Below, in pieces: positions 17,523 through 25,450 of a DNA stretch of 64,000 nucleotides. Numbering within the stretch: the stretch's first letter is position 1; each line of letters opens with the position of its first letter. This DNA comes from Pseudomonadota bacterium (lineage in GTDB: Bacteria; Pseudomonadota; Alphaproteobacteria; Acetobacterales; Acetobacteraceae): the NCBI GenBank assembly GCA_021805565.1, contig JAJZFA010000033.1, positions 236,996 to 300,995 of the forward strand. The letters run 5' to 3'. The notes under the pieces are model-generated. The model was not told where the DNA came from and ran no database searches. It was given only the letters and a program-made list of their open reading frames with translations. The translations under genes were made by a program, and so were the position numbers.

Positions 17523-17849
17523 CTAGTCGAACAACGTGACGGCCTTTGCCAGGACCTCATCCATGAGGGGCATGGGGAGGCTTTCCACTTTCCGCCCATT
17601 GCGGGCCGTCAGATCGAGAACACGAGGATGATCGCAGCGCACAACGCCGGTTGTCTTGGTCCCTGCAAGCGGCACGGCGAAGCTCAGGCGCCGGGCAAAG
17701 TCACCGCCGTTCGTGATCGGCAGAATGACCGGCAGGCCTGTCACCAGGTTGAATTCATCCGGCGAGATAATCACAATCGGACGATGCCCCCGCTGTTCCC
17801 GGCCCTGCGTTGGCTCACGATCGACCATGTAAACGTCGCCACGCTTCAT
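17523..17849 (-). CDS. mazF: MazF/PemK family endoribonuclease toxin
   Basis: This 108-residue protein shows the PemK/MazF fold signatures: MKRGDVYMVDREPTQG at the start, GHRPIVIISPDEFN, LPVILPITNGG and TTGVVRCDHPRVLDL, with the conserved Arg and Thr/Ser positions expected for mRNA cleavage. The start overlaps the antitoxin stop by 4 bases, and the pair is in the order antitoxin then toxin. The sequence resembles the ChpB/PemK branch. No disrupting mutation is seen. Confidence 0.9.
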   Translation of the reverse strand: MKRGDVYMVDREPTQGREQRGHRPIVIISPDEFNLVTGLPVILPITNGGDFARRLSFAVPLAGTKTTGVVRCDHPRVLDLTARNGRKVESLPMPLMDEVLAKAVTLFD

Positions 17850-18115
17850 TTCGGTTCGTCACCCACGGCGGGCGCGTCCACCCATTCCCGTTCTTCGGGA
17901 GGCTCGGGCTGCGGATAATCCGATGCGGCCAACAACGCGTCCATCGTGTCGCGGGGCCGAGCCGGGGGTTCGACAACAAGCCGCCCGTTATCCACGGCCA
18001 GGCCGACCTTGGTCCGGGCAGTCAGGTGCAAAACATCGAGCAGCGCCAGGGGCACGGCCAGCATGACCGAGCCACCGACCTTGCGCAAATTTGTGGTGTG
18101 CAAGGTCACCCCCAT
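17846..18115 (-). CDS. MazE/ChpS-type antitoxin (AbrB-like)
   Basis: This 89-residue protein has an N-terminal swapped-hairpin AbrB-type DNA-binding region (TNLRKVGGSVMLAVPLALLD, about residues 7-26) and a flexible acidic C-terminal tail rich in Pro and Glu that would wrap the toxin. The ATG at 18115 sits right next to a perfect palindrome that is the likely autoregulatory operator. An upstream in-frame extension to 18268 crosses that palindrome and is rejected. Confidence 0.85.
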   Translation of the reverse strand: MGVTLHTTNLRKVGGSVMLAVPLALLDVLHLTARTKVGLAVDNGRLVVEPPARPRDTMDALLAASDYPQPEPPEEREWVDAPAVGDEPK

Positions 18116-18119
18116 TAAA

Positions 18120-18135
18120 TTATGTAAATACATAA
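18120..18135. promoter_or_regulatory. Palindromic operator of the MazEF pair
   Basis: TTATGTA (18120-18126) and TACATAA (18129-18135) form a perfect 7-bp inverted repeat around AA, five bases upstream of the antitoxin start. AbrB/MazE-type antitoxins bind such AT-rich palindromes to repress their own operon. The site could also overlap the -10 region. Confidence 0.6.
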
Positions 18136-18290
18136 CATAACCAGCCGGCCGTTTCAAGGCATCTCTTGGATTTACAATCCACTCCTGTCGCTGACTGTCG
18201 CGCAACCTGTAAAAGCTGCAACACTGAGAACCTTTCCCGTCTGCTTCGCTTTTCTTGTCGCTTTTCATTGTCCCATTTTCACTTTATTAC

Positions 18291-18407
18291 ATGCGTCGGC
18301 CGGATCGCAGCCTAGACGCGCCCGTAACCGAAGTTGCACGTCGGTTCGGCGTCCATCGGGCCACGCTTTATCGGGCTTTGGAAGCACACCGCTCGCATCG
18401 CGGATGA
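18291..18407 (+). pseudogene. Serine recombinase (resolvase/invertase) C-terminal HTH remnant
   Basis: A 38-codon frame from ATG 18291 to TGA 18405-18407 carries VTEVARRFGVHRATLYRALE, the helix-turn-helix that ends Tn3-type resolvases and Hin-type invertases. The catalytic domain is absent, so this is a remnant of a mobile element. The flanks (18136-18290 and 18408-18559) contain nothing I can assign. The remnant lies beside the MazEF module and the truncated VOC/WYL genes, consistent with a site of past recombination. Confidence 0.6.
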
Positions 18408-18559
18408 ACGCGGCGATTTGTCTTTCAGCGACTTTTGCAATTTCCCCAAGGTTCGTTGTGTGTTCCGGCCATCGCCACCGGTTTTATGAAAATATTGTGT
18501 GCCGCCTACCACGGTGTTCCGCGTTAACGCGGCCATAACCGTTCGCCGACAAAGCTGCC

Positions 18560-19306
18560 GTGCATCGCAACCAGAAGATGCACCTCAGCATGTCCGCTTT
18601 CAGCCCACGCCGCTTACAAAGCCTCGCCTATATTGGCGGCGAGGAACCACACGCCCCGGTGTCTGTCCGCCATGCCGTGGCACCCGCCCGCCTGATGGTA
18701 TCGTGGAACGCCATCGCCAAACGCACCGCGGATCTCATCCTCGGTTCGGTTGGCCTGCTGGCATTAAGCGTGCCGATGCTGGCGATCGCCGCCGCCATTC
18801 GCCTGACAAGCCGCGGGCCGGCACTGTTTCGCCAGGAACGAATTGGCCTGCATGGACGCCGCTTCACGATGCTGAAGTTCCGGACCATGCGCCATGATCC
18901 AGCCAGCCCAGGGTCGTGTCCGCAGGCCACCCGCCGCGACAAGCGGGTGACGCCCATCGGGGCCTGGCTGCGGCGCACGTCGTTCGACGAATTTCCCCAA
19001 CTTCTGAATGTGCTGGCCGGATCGATGTCGCTCGTTGGCCCGCGCCCGCACGCACCCGGTACCTGCGCCGCCGGGCGGCCGTTCGAGACCATCACTCATC
19101 GTTACGCCGCCCGCCATTGTGTCAAACCCGGCATGACCGGACTGGCCCAGATTCGCGGCTGGCGCGGCGAAACCGACACCGAGGAAAAGCTGCTGCGCCG
19201 GATCGACAGCGATCTTGAATATATCGCGGCGTGGAGCCTTGGCCGCGACCTGGCAATCCTGTTTCGCACCATCGTCACGATGTTGCGCATGCCAAATGCC
19301 TATTAA
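18560..19306 (+). CDS. Sugar transferase (undecaprenyl-phosphate glycosyl-1-phosphate transferase)
   Basis: This 248-residue protein corresponds to the catalytic domain of the bacterial sugar transferase family (ExoY/WcaJ type). One transmembrane segment sits near residues 60-82, and the family motifs follow: GPALFRQERIG, FTMLKFRTMR, TPIGAWLRRTSFDEFPQL, NVLAGSMSLVGPRPH and KPGMTGLAQIRGWRG. It would place the first sugar phosphate on undecaprenyl phosphate to start exopolysaccharide repeat units. The start is uncertain (GTG at 18560, or ATG at 18578 or 18590). It leads a plus-strand operon with two glycosyltransferases. Confidence 0.9.
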   Translation: MHRNQKMHLSMSAFSPRRLQSLAYIGGEEPHAPVSVRHAVAPARLMVSWNAIAKRTADLILGSVGLLALSVPMLAIAAAIRLTSRGPALFRQERIGLHGRRFTMLKFRTMRHDPASPGSCPQATRRDKRVTPIGAWLRRTSFDEFPQLLNVLAGSMSLVGPRPHAPGTCAAGRPFETITHRYAARHCVKPGMTGLAQIRGWRGETDTEEKLLRRIDSDLEYIAAWSLGRDLAILFRTIVTMLRMPNAY

Positions 19307-19318
19307 GGAGCGCGGACG

Positions 19319-20344
19319 ATGACAACAGCGATTCTGGCAAAGGCCGCAACGGAAAGTCCGTTTCGTTCCTGGCAATCGGACCAGTCGATCGCCGAACAGT
19401 GCGGCCTGCCGGTCAATCAGCCCCGAGTCGCGGTTTTGATTCCCTGTAGAAATGAAGAAGCGGCGATCGCCAAGGTGGTGTCGGACTTTCAGCACGCGCT
19501 GCCGGAAGCGATCGTTTACGTCTATGACAACAATTCGACAGACCATACAATCCTGGAAGCCCGCGCGGCCGGTGCCGTCGTGCGGCGCGAGCTTCTACAG
19601 GGCAAGGGCCATGTCGTGCGGCGTATGTTCGCCGATATCGACGCCGATGTGTATATTCTGACCGATGGCGACGATACGTATGACGCCGGCACCGCCCCGG
19701 CCATGCTGCATATGCTCATCGACCGTCAGTTGGATATGGTCAGTGCCGCCCGCCAGGATTCGGTCCGGCACGCATACCGGCCTGGGCACCGGCTGGGCAA
19801 CGCACTGCTGACGGGGCTGGTGACCCGTGCATTCGGAACGGGGATTACCGATCTGCTCTCTGGCTATCGCGCGTTCAGCCGGCGCTTCGTTAAATCCTTT
19901 CCGGCACTGTCATCCGGTTTTGAAACCGAAACCGAATTCACCGTTCACGCCCTGGCGTTGCACATGCCGGTGCAAGAGGTCCGTTCGGCATATCGCAGCC
20001 GAGCCGCGGGAACAGCCTCGAAACTGAACACCTTCGCGGACGGGTTTCGCATCCTGCGCGCCGTGGTGACGCTGATCCAGCAGGAGCGACCCTTGCAGGT
20101 CTTTTCCTCTGCTGCCCTGTGTTTTATCGTTTCGGGCGTCGTCCTGGGCATACCCGTGGTGATGGAATTCCTGCGGACCGGTCTGGTCCCGCGCCTGCCA
20201 ACGGCGGTCCTATCGACCGGGCTGGTGCTGCTCGGCTTTTTGTCGCTGGCATGCGGGCTGATCCTGGACGCGGTGTCGCGCGGGCGGAAAGAAAACAAGC
20301 GTCTGGCCTATCTGGCGATTCCGCCGCTGGAGCCCACGGCGTGA
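19319..20344 (+). CDS. Glycosyltransferase family 2 (DPM1-like, membrane-anchored)
   Basis: This 341-residue protein has a GT2 domain at about residues 36-230 with VAVLIPCRNEEAAI, YDNNSTDHT and the metal-binding TDGDDTYD. Two C-terminal transmembrane helices follow at about 262-282 and 295-318. The layout resembles polyprenyl-phosphate sugar synthases and related glycan enzymes. A good ribosome binding site (AAGGAG) lies nine bases before the ATG. The last codon overlaps the next gene (GTGA at 20341-20344), so it belongs to the same operon. Confidence 0.88.
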   Translation: MTTAILAKAATESPFRSWQSDQSIAEQCGLPVNQPRVAVLIPCRNEEAAIAKVVSDFQHALPEAIVYVYDNNSTDHTILEARAAGAVVRRELLQGKGHVVRRMFADIDADVYILTDGDDTYDAGTAPAMLHMLIDRQLDMVSAARQDSVRHAYRPGHRLGNALLTGLVTRAFGTGITDLLSGYRAFSRRFVKSFPALSSGFETETEFTVHALALHMPVQEVRSAYRSRAAGTASKLNTFADGFRILRAVVTLIQQERPLQVFSSAALCFIVSGVVLGIPVVMEFLRTGLVPRLPTAVLSTGLVLLGFLSLACGLILDAVSRGRKENKRLAYLAIPPLEPTA

Positions 20345-21357
20345 CGATCCAGCCCGTCGCCGGCGCCCCTGGCCCGCCATCCGGATCGTACGACGCCGAT
20401 ATCGTTATTTTGGCGCTGGAACGGCCGGACGAAACCATTGCCGCGATCCAGTCGGCGCGCGGCCAGACCGGTATCGCGGCCCATATCTTCGTGCTGGATC
20501 AGGGATCGTGTCCCGGCACGCTGCATCGTCTGGCGGCGGCTGCCGCGGACGGTCCCAACGTCACGCTGCTGGCGACAACCGATAACCTCGGGGTAGCCGG
20601 AGGTCGGACTTTGATTTCCGACCTCGGCCATGGCCGGATCGTCGTGGCGCTGGACAACGACGCCGAATTCGCCACGCCCGATACCGTCGCGCGCATGGCC
20701 GCCGCGCTGGATGCCGACCCTGGCCTGGCAGCGATCGGCTGCCGCATCGTTTCCCAGGACAGCGGGGCGGACGACCTGTCGTCCTGGGGTTATCCCGCCA
20801 GCTTGCTGCCCCGCGCCGGGGACTGCTTCGACGCGGTGACCTATGTGGGCGCCGGCCATGCCATCCGCCGGACCGCCTGGGCGCAGGCCGGCGGTTACGA
20901 CCACGCACTTTTTTTCTGCTGGGAGGAATTCGATTTCTGCCTGCGGGCGATCGCGCTGGGCTGGCGCATCCGCTATCGCGGCGATATCGCGATCCTGCAC
21001 AAAATCGCACCGGGACAGCGCGTTGCCTGGACAACCCGTCGCTGGTTTTATTTCGTCCGCAACCGGCTTTACATCGAACGCAAACTGGGTCGGGGCTGGC
21101 TCTCGGTGACACCGCGCATCGCCGGCTATCTGATAAAAGGACTGCGAAACCGGTTGGCCGGACAAACCGTACGCGCCATTCTCGCCGCCGCTCGGATGCA
21201 ACTGCCCCCGCATTGCCGGCCGATGCCGCCATCTGGCTGGTCGTATATCGCCGCGAACGATAGCGCCTATCGCGGATCGCCGCTGCACCGGCTTACGCGG
21301 GAGGTGTTCGCGGTTCTGCGCCGCGCACCGGACGCTGCCGCCACAACAGGCCGATAA
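20341..21357 (+). CDS. Glycosyltransferase family 2
   Basis: This 338-residue protein has a GT2 fold (GT2_7-like): a Rossmann-type nucleotide-binding start (DADIVILALERPDETIAAIQ), NLGVAGGRTLI, the DNDAEF metal-binding motif near residue 112, and a WEEFDFCLRA acceptor motif. It most resembles rhamnosyl- or galactofuranosyl-type transferases of polysaccharide loci, though the sugar is unknown. The GTG at 20341 overlaps the previous stop. The 3' end overlaps the convergent WecB-family gene by 65 bases. Confidence 0.85.
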   Translation: MTIQPVAGAPGPPSGSYDADIVILALERPDETIAAIQSARGQTGIAAHIFVLDQGSCPGTLHRLAAAAADGPNVTLLATTDNLGVAGGRTLISDLGHGRIVVALDNDAEFATPDTVARMAAALDADPGLAAIGCRIVSQDSGADDLSSWGYPASLLPRAGDCFDAVTYVGAGHAIRRTAWAQAGGYDHALFFCWEEFDFCLRAIALGWRIRYRGDIAILHKIAPGQRVAWTTRRWFYFVRNRLYIERKLGRGWLSVTPRIAGYLIKGLRNRLAGQTVRAILAAARMQLPPHCRPMPPSGWSYIAANDSAYRGSPLHRLTREVFAVLRRAPDAAATTGR

Positions 21358-22066
21358 CCGCGGGGCTGTCGATCAGATATCGCCGAAACAGCCGGCGCGG
21401 ATCGCAGCCGAGGCGAAACAGCCATTCCATCCCGATGCGGCGCATGAACGCCGGTGCCCGCCGCTGCGCGCCCGCCAGAAACGCCAGGCTCGCGCCGACG
21501 CACAGTCCGGTGCCGGTGGCCCCGCCTGCGGCCTGGATCGCGGCGGCGAGCATTTCCTGACGGGGCGAACCGACCGCCAGAACGATAAACCTGGCTGGAT
21601 TGTCGCGGACAAACCCAGCAGCGGCCGCGAACGCCGCTGGATTCTGTTCGAATCCCATGGGCGGATTGAAATGAGCCGGCGGCGCCAGACCGCACCGATC
21701 CGTCAGGGCCGGAAGCCATTCCGGCGCCAGGCCGACGATGGTAATGCGCTCCCCAGGCTGTAAATGCCGAGCAAGAAGGTGTGCGGTCAGATCGCTGCCG
21801 GGCACGACACCGGGCATCGCAAGGCCGAACAGCCGCCCAAGGCCGGCAACGACGCGGGAATCCAGCAGACATAGTGCCGCATCGCGATAGACCGCCCGCA
21901 GCGCCGGGTCGCGGCTCAGGCGCACCAGATGATCGGCGTTTGGCGTGACCACGTAGCAAAAGGCCGCATCGGCGGGACGGGATGCAATCCACGATGCCGC
22001 CTGTGCGATCGTCAGGCGAGCGAATGAAAGGCCGAACAGGGACACGCCGCCGGGTACGATGGTCAT
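21293..22066 (-). CDS. WecB/TagA/CpsF family glycosyltransferase
   Basis: This 257-residue protein has the diagnostic motifs of the family: TPNADHLVRLSRD near residue 40, SRVVAGLGRLFG, the GSPRQEML segment near 165 and the C-terminal RRIGMEWLFRLGCDPRRLFRRY (split here as RIGMEWLFRL and DPRRLFRRYL). It transfers an N-acetylaminosugar to a lipid-linked acceptor in exopolysaccharide or teichoic-acid-like synthesis. The ATG at 22066 is preferred to a TTG at 22090, leaving a 13-base gap after the outer-membrane barrel gene with which it is probably co-transcribed. Confidence 0.88.
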   Translation of the reverse strand: MTIVPGGVSLFGLSFARLTIAQAASWIASRPADAAFCYVVTPNADHLVRLSRDPALRAVYRDAALCLLDSRVVAGLGRLFGLAMPGVVPGSDLTAHLLARHLQPGERITIVGLAPEWLPALTDRCGLAPPAHFNPPMGFEQNPAAFAAAAGFVRDNPARFIVLAVGSPRQEMLAAAIQAAGGATGTGLCVGASLAFLAGAQRRAPAFMRRIGMEWLFRLGCDPRRLFRRYLIDSPAVIGLLWRQRPVRGAEPRTPPA

Positions 22067-22079
22067 GTACGACGGCCCA

Positions 22080-23372
22080 TCATAACCCAAGCCGCAGCGT
22101 TATCAGCCCCAAGCCCCGGCTGAATCCGGCCACCATGGCCGCCGCGGGCAGACTGGACCCGCGCAGATCGGTTTGGTCGTAGGTGAACAACAGCCTCGCA
22201 TTGCGATCCAGCACCCAGGTCACGCCCAGACCCAGGATCGTCCCGGTCTGGTAACCGCCCTGGAAGAAATCCGCGCGCTGAAAACCGGCGGACGCCTTGA
22301 ACAGCAAATTACGCAAATATTCGTGGTCGATGGTCAGTCGTGCCGACGTATAGGCCATGCCGGAGACCCCTTCCTGCGCGGCATCCTCGGTCTCGCGGCT
22401 GAACGTCGCGGTCACCGTGGTCATTCCGGATGGCGACCAACCTATACCCGCCTCGGCGATCGGCCTGGTTTCACGCGGATACGATGAACTGGCGAACGAA
22501 CGAACCTCGCCGCCCACCAGCACCCGCCAGCGCCAGACCGGATCGTCCTTTTCGTCGATACCGGCGAGAACCTGATAACTGTTCGAGTTCAGGCTTGGCT
22601 GGTTCGGCTGCGCGCGCGTGTAATCCTGGCCGACCCCACGAACGACAAGCAATACTTTCCGCAGCGGTGCGAGTTCGTAATACGTGGTGACACCCGCCTG
22701 CGTTACCAGCCGGTCGCGATAGGCCTGGCTGGCCGGAAGTCCCATGATCGTCGTGTCGCTGTACGTCCAGTGGGTGACGTCGATGGCTGGTTCGATAGCC
22801 CAGCGTCCGGCCGCGACGGCGTACGATGCTCGGATATCGTCGAGCTGGAAAGCAATCGGACGGTCGGTGGCCAACGTGTCGATGGTGCCCGGATCTTCGT
22901 GCGCGGCCACATGGGATGCGGCCAGGGTCAGCCGCCCATCGCCGATATCGATCCGGCCGCCGGCCGATACTGTTCCGTCGGTGCGGTTCTGGCTGGGCAA
23001 CGACAGGTACCGCGTGTCCTGCGCGGACATCGCAGCGCCAATCTGGTCGCGCGGCCAGTCCGATGTCATGGACAGGCTGGGCGCCGTGACAATCTGCCAG
23101 CTTCCATGCCGGTTCGATCCGGGCAGGACATTGCTGGTATAACCCAGACCCTGATCGAGTTGCGGGGTGAAGCGGAACGCGTCCTCCCGCAGCCCCAGTG
23201 GCATCTGTTCTGGATGCAGCCGCGTCTCCACGGTGACGCCGTCCGCGGTATCGTATCCTGGAACGCCTTCGGGGAACAACGCCGTCATGAGTTCCGCCAA
23301 AGCCTTCCCGGCCAGGCAGACCGTGAACGTGGCGGCCAGGAAACCCCACAGCAATGTCGCTCGCGCCCACAT
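22080..23372 (-). CDS. Outer-membrane beta-barrel protein of the exopolysaccharide locus
   Basis: This 430-residue protein has a signal peptide (hydrophobic residues 6-24, cleavage near GKALA) and a chain of alternating strands ending in a terminal hydrophobic residue (LITLRLGL), typical of outer-membrane barrels. It resembles the BBP2_2-type barrel proteins encoded with polysaccharide clusters. It may aid export or be a channel for the polymer made by the neighbouring transferases. It lies directly upstream of the WecB-family gene on the same strand. Confidence 0.7.
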   Translation of the reverse strand: MWARATLLWGFLAATFTVCLAGKALAELMTALFPEGVPGYDTADGVTVETRLHPEQMPLGLREDAFRFTPQLDQGLGYTSNVLPGSNRHGSWQIVTAPSLSMTSDWPRDQIGAAMSAQDTRYLSLPSQNRTDGTVSAGGRIDIGDGRLTLAASHVAAHEDPGTIDTLATDRPIAFQLDDIRASYAVAAGRWAIEPAIDVTHWTYSDTTIMGLPASQAYRDRLVTQAGVTTYYELAPLRKVLLVVRGVGQDYTRAQPNQPSLNSNSYQVLAGIDEKDDPVWRWRVLVGGEVRSFASSSYPRETRPIAEAGIGWSPSGMTTVTATFSRETEDAAQEGVSGMAYTSARLTIDHEYLRNLLFKASAGFQRADFFQGGYQTGTILGLGVTWVLDRNARLLFTYDQTDLRGSSLPAAAMVAGFSRGLGLITLRLGL

Positions 23373-23699
23373 GCGAACGTATTATGGCCAGCGGGTGCTA
23401 ATTTTTAGTTAACGACGCCGGCCGATGGAATGCGTGTGTGTGTTTTCGCACGAATCCGGGAAGAAACCGCCAGATCCCTACCCAGCACCTTCATCCGTCA
23501 TGCCGGCAGGGTCCGGCACAAACCAATCGCCGCTTCGATCATTCATCGAAATCGCTCGTTCGCCCCCAGCGAGCCCCTGATGACAAAACCCACCGCCAAA
23601 CCGAAAAGACCGGGTCGCAGCATAAAAGCCCCAAACCGGAGGCCGGAACAATCTTGCCTTGAACCCGAAGCGGTGCCCGGCCGGCGCGGTTTGGCGCTC
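23373..23699. other. Intergenic region, no gene seen
   Basis: The stretch between the outer-membrane barrel gene and the end of folE holds only short frames of biased composition. The sequence directly upstream of the barrel gene (23390-23420) is AT-rich and may contain its promoter, but I could not point to clear hexamers. Confidence 0.4.
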
Positions 23700-24341
23700 T
23701 TAGCCGGCGACGACAGACGACCCGCAATTGCCGATCATAGCCAGTAGTTCCCTTCGTGTCGCGGGGTCGTCGCGGAACGCACCCAGCATCCGGCTGGTAA
23801 CCATGGTCACGCCTGGTTTATGGACGCCGCGCGTGGTCATGCACTGGTGCGCCGCCTCGATCACCACCGCGACGCCGCGAGGTTCCAGCACCTCCTGGAT
23901 CGTGTTGGCGATTTGCGCGGTCAGCTTTTCCTGAATTTGCAAACGCTTGGCATAGGCGTCCACGACCCGGGCGAGCTTGCTGATCCCCACCACGCGGCGA
24001 TGCGGCAGATAGGCGACATGCACGTGGCCAATGATCGGCGCCATGTGATGCTCGCAGGTGCTTTCCAGCCGAATATTCCGCAACAGAACGATTTCGTCGT
24101 AACCTTCGGTTTCCTCGAATGTCCGTTCCAGAACGATGGCGGGATCGGTGTCGTAGCCAACAAAAAATTCGCGGTAGGCGCGTGCCACGCGCGACGGCGT
24201 ATCGCGCAGTCCTTCCCGGTCTGGGTCGTCGCCGGCCCAGCGTAACAGAGTACGGATAGCAGCCTCGGCCTGATCTCGCGTTGGCCGGTCCCCCGTGGCC
24301 GCATTCGCGGCCCGGAGGGAAGCAGGTGTGACAACATTCAC
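23700..24341 (-). CDS. folE: GTP cyclohydrolase I
   Basis: This 213-residue enzyme makes dihydroneopterin triphosphate from GTP, the first step of tetrahydrofolate synthesis. Zinc and active-site signatures are present: [20 protein letters not shown] near residue 93, [20 protein letters not shown], and QCMTTRGV with the second Cys of the zinc site. The start is GTG at 24341 with a strong AGGAGG box ten bases upstream. The 247 bases in front are unusually AT-rich and probably contain the promoter. Confidence 0.96.
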   Translation of the reverse strand: MNVVTPASLRAANAATGDRPTRDQAEAAIRTLLRWAGDDPDREGLRDTPSRVARAYREFFVGYDTDPAIVLERTFEETEGYDEIVLLRNIRLESTCEHHMAPIIGHVHVAYLPHRRVVGISKLARVVDAYAKRLQIQEKLTAQIANTIQEVLEPRGVAVVIEAAHQCMTTRGVHKPGVTMVTSRMLGAFRDDPATRRELLAMIGNCGSSVVAG

Positions 24342-24588
24342 CGCGAAATATCCTCCTGAATGCCTATTCGGCTTAATGACCTATGGGCGATATGGGGCCG
24401 GTTCCCAACCCCGCAACCTATCTCGATCCGATCCAATCACGCCAATTCCACACGAACGAATACGGCACGCCGATCTCAAAATCTTCTACGCAACACTCCG
24501 CAAGACACGATTAAGCACACAAAATACCACCATAGGTTGCAATTATATGTCAAGGCTCAATTTGGCCGCTCCAGGCAATCCGATATAG
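24342..24588. other. AT-rich intergenic region upstream of folE
   Basis: The stretch is clearly more AT-rich than its surroundings. A minus-strand TTGACA lies near 24552-24557, but no -10 hexamer is found at a normal spacing. The folE ribosome binding site is at 24350-24357. No coding sequence is supported. Confidence 0.35.
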
Positions 24589-25083
24589 TTAATGCACCCT
24601 GCCGCTTTGATGCGGGCTGTCCAAGCTGAAGGCCGGGATAGCCACATCGAAGTTCTCGCCGGAAGACGGCACCAGCATGTGGTAAGCGCCAACCATAAAA
24701 CCGGACGGCGTATCGAGCGGCGTGCCGGACGTGTATTCAAAACTCTCGCCGGGTTCCAGCAACGGCTGCTCGCCGACCACGCCCGCTCCGTGGACATGCT
24801 GGGTTCGTCCTCTCGCGTCGGTAATCTGCCACGTGCGCCGCAGCAGTTGGACCGGTTCGGTCCCCTGATTTTCGATTTTCACGCGATAGGCCCACACGAA
24901 ATGGTTCTCATCGGGCTGGGACTGGTCGGCCAGGAAAAACGACCGTACCGAAACCTGAACGTCGCGCGTGGTATGAGCGTAGTCGGCGCGCGCATTTCCA
25001 ACCGTTCGGCCGGAACGGCGCGACTGGCTGGCAGCAGGTGCCGGACGCTTGCCGCGTCCAGGCTTGGACTCTTCAGACGACAT
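24589..25083 (-). CDS. apaG: ApaG domain protein
   Basis: This 164-residue protein carries an ApaG domain (about residues 40-160) with VSVRSFFLADQSQPDENHFVW, QLLRRTWQITDARGR, the VVGEQPLLEPGESFEYTSG signature and SGFMVGAYHML. The domain has a fibronectin-type III-like fold and is linked to phosphate or cation homeostasis in other bacteria. The N-terminal 35 residues are basic and low in complexity (GRGKRPAPAASQSRRSG), longer than in most ApaG proteins. The ATG at 25083 was chosen over an extension with no relatives. Confidence 0.88.
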   Translation of the reverse strand: MSSEESKPGRGKRPAPAASQSRRSGRTVGNARADYAHTTRDVQVSVRSFFLADQSQPDENHFVWAYRVKIENQGTEPVQLLRRTWQITDARGRTQHVHGAGVVGEQPLLEPGESFEYTSGTPLDTPSGFMVGAYHMLVPSSGENFDVAIPAFSLDSPHQSGRVH

Positions 25084-25450
25084 GCCAGCAACCCTTCTTG
25101 CCTTGCCGTAACCCGGAATCAAGAACCAAACCGGGCGACTTGTCCAGGATGGATGTCCGGGTGAAATGGCTCCAACCCGGTTAGATTCAATATGCGCCGG
25201 ATCGCAAGGATCGTCCGGCGCGGAACGATCCTGATCCGTATCCGTTTGGTCGCCGAGCGACGACCGAGAGCGGCAATTCGTGCGTCGGCTTGCCGATCAA
25301 GCTGTCCGCACACAAAGGTTCAGGGCATGTTCGACGCTTCGGCCCGAAGCGACAGGACGTCGCTTTCCGTCATGTCGTTCCGGCCGTCCTGCGTTCCCCT
25401 GGATCGATCCGGCGGCACGGCGGTTAGTCTGCGACCGGCCCAGGGCTGTT
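25084..25450. other. Intergenic region between apaG and metZ
   Basis: No gene is supported. The part around 25268-25345 resembles a segment of the intergenic repeats near 26.9 and 37.2 kb (shared GTGCGTCGGC followed by similar spacing), but the similarity is limited to about 45 bases and is not extended as it is between those two. A possible hairpin, CTTCGG/CCGAAG, sits at 25337-25348. Confidence 0.35.

Noticed and set aside
18312..18536. A 74-codon minus-strand frame antisense to the recombinase remnant.
   Set aside because: No recognisable family, and the plus strand carries a clear HTH in the same place.
25268..25345. A third copy of the intergenic repeat.
   Set aside because: Only about 45 bases resemble the other two copies, too little to call a repeat with confidence.
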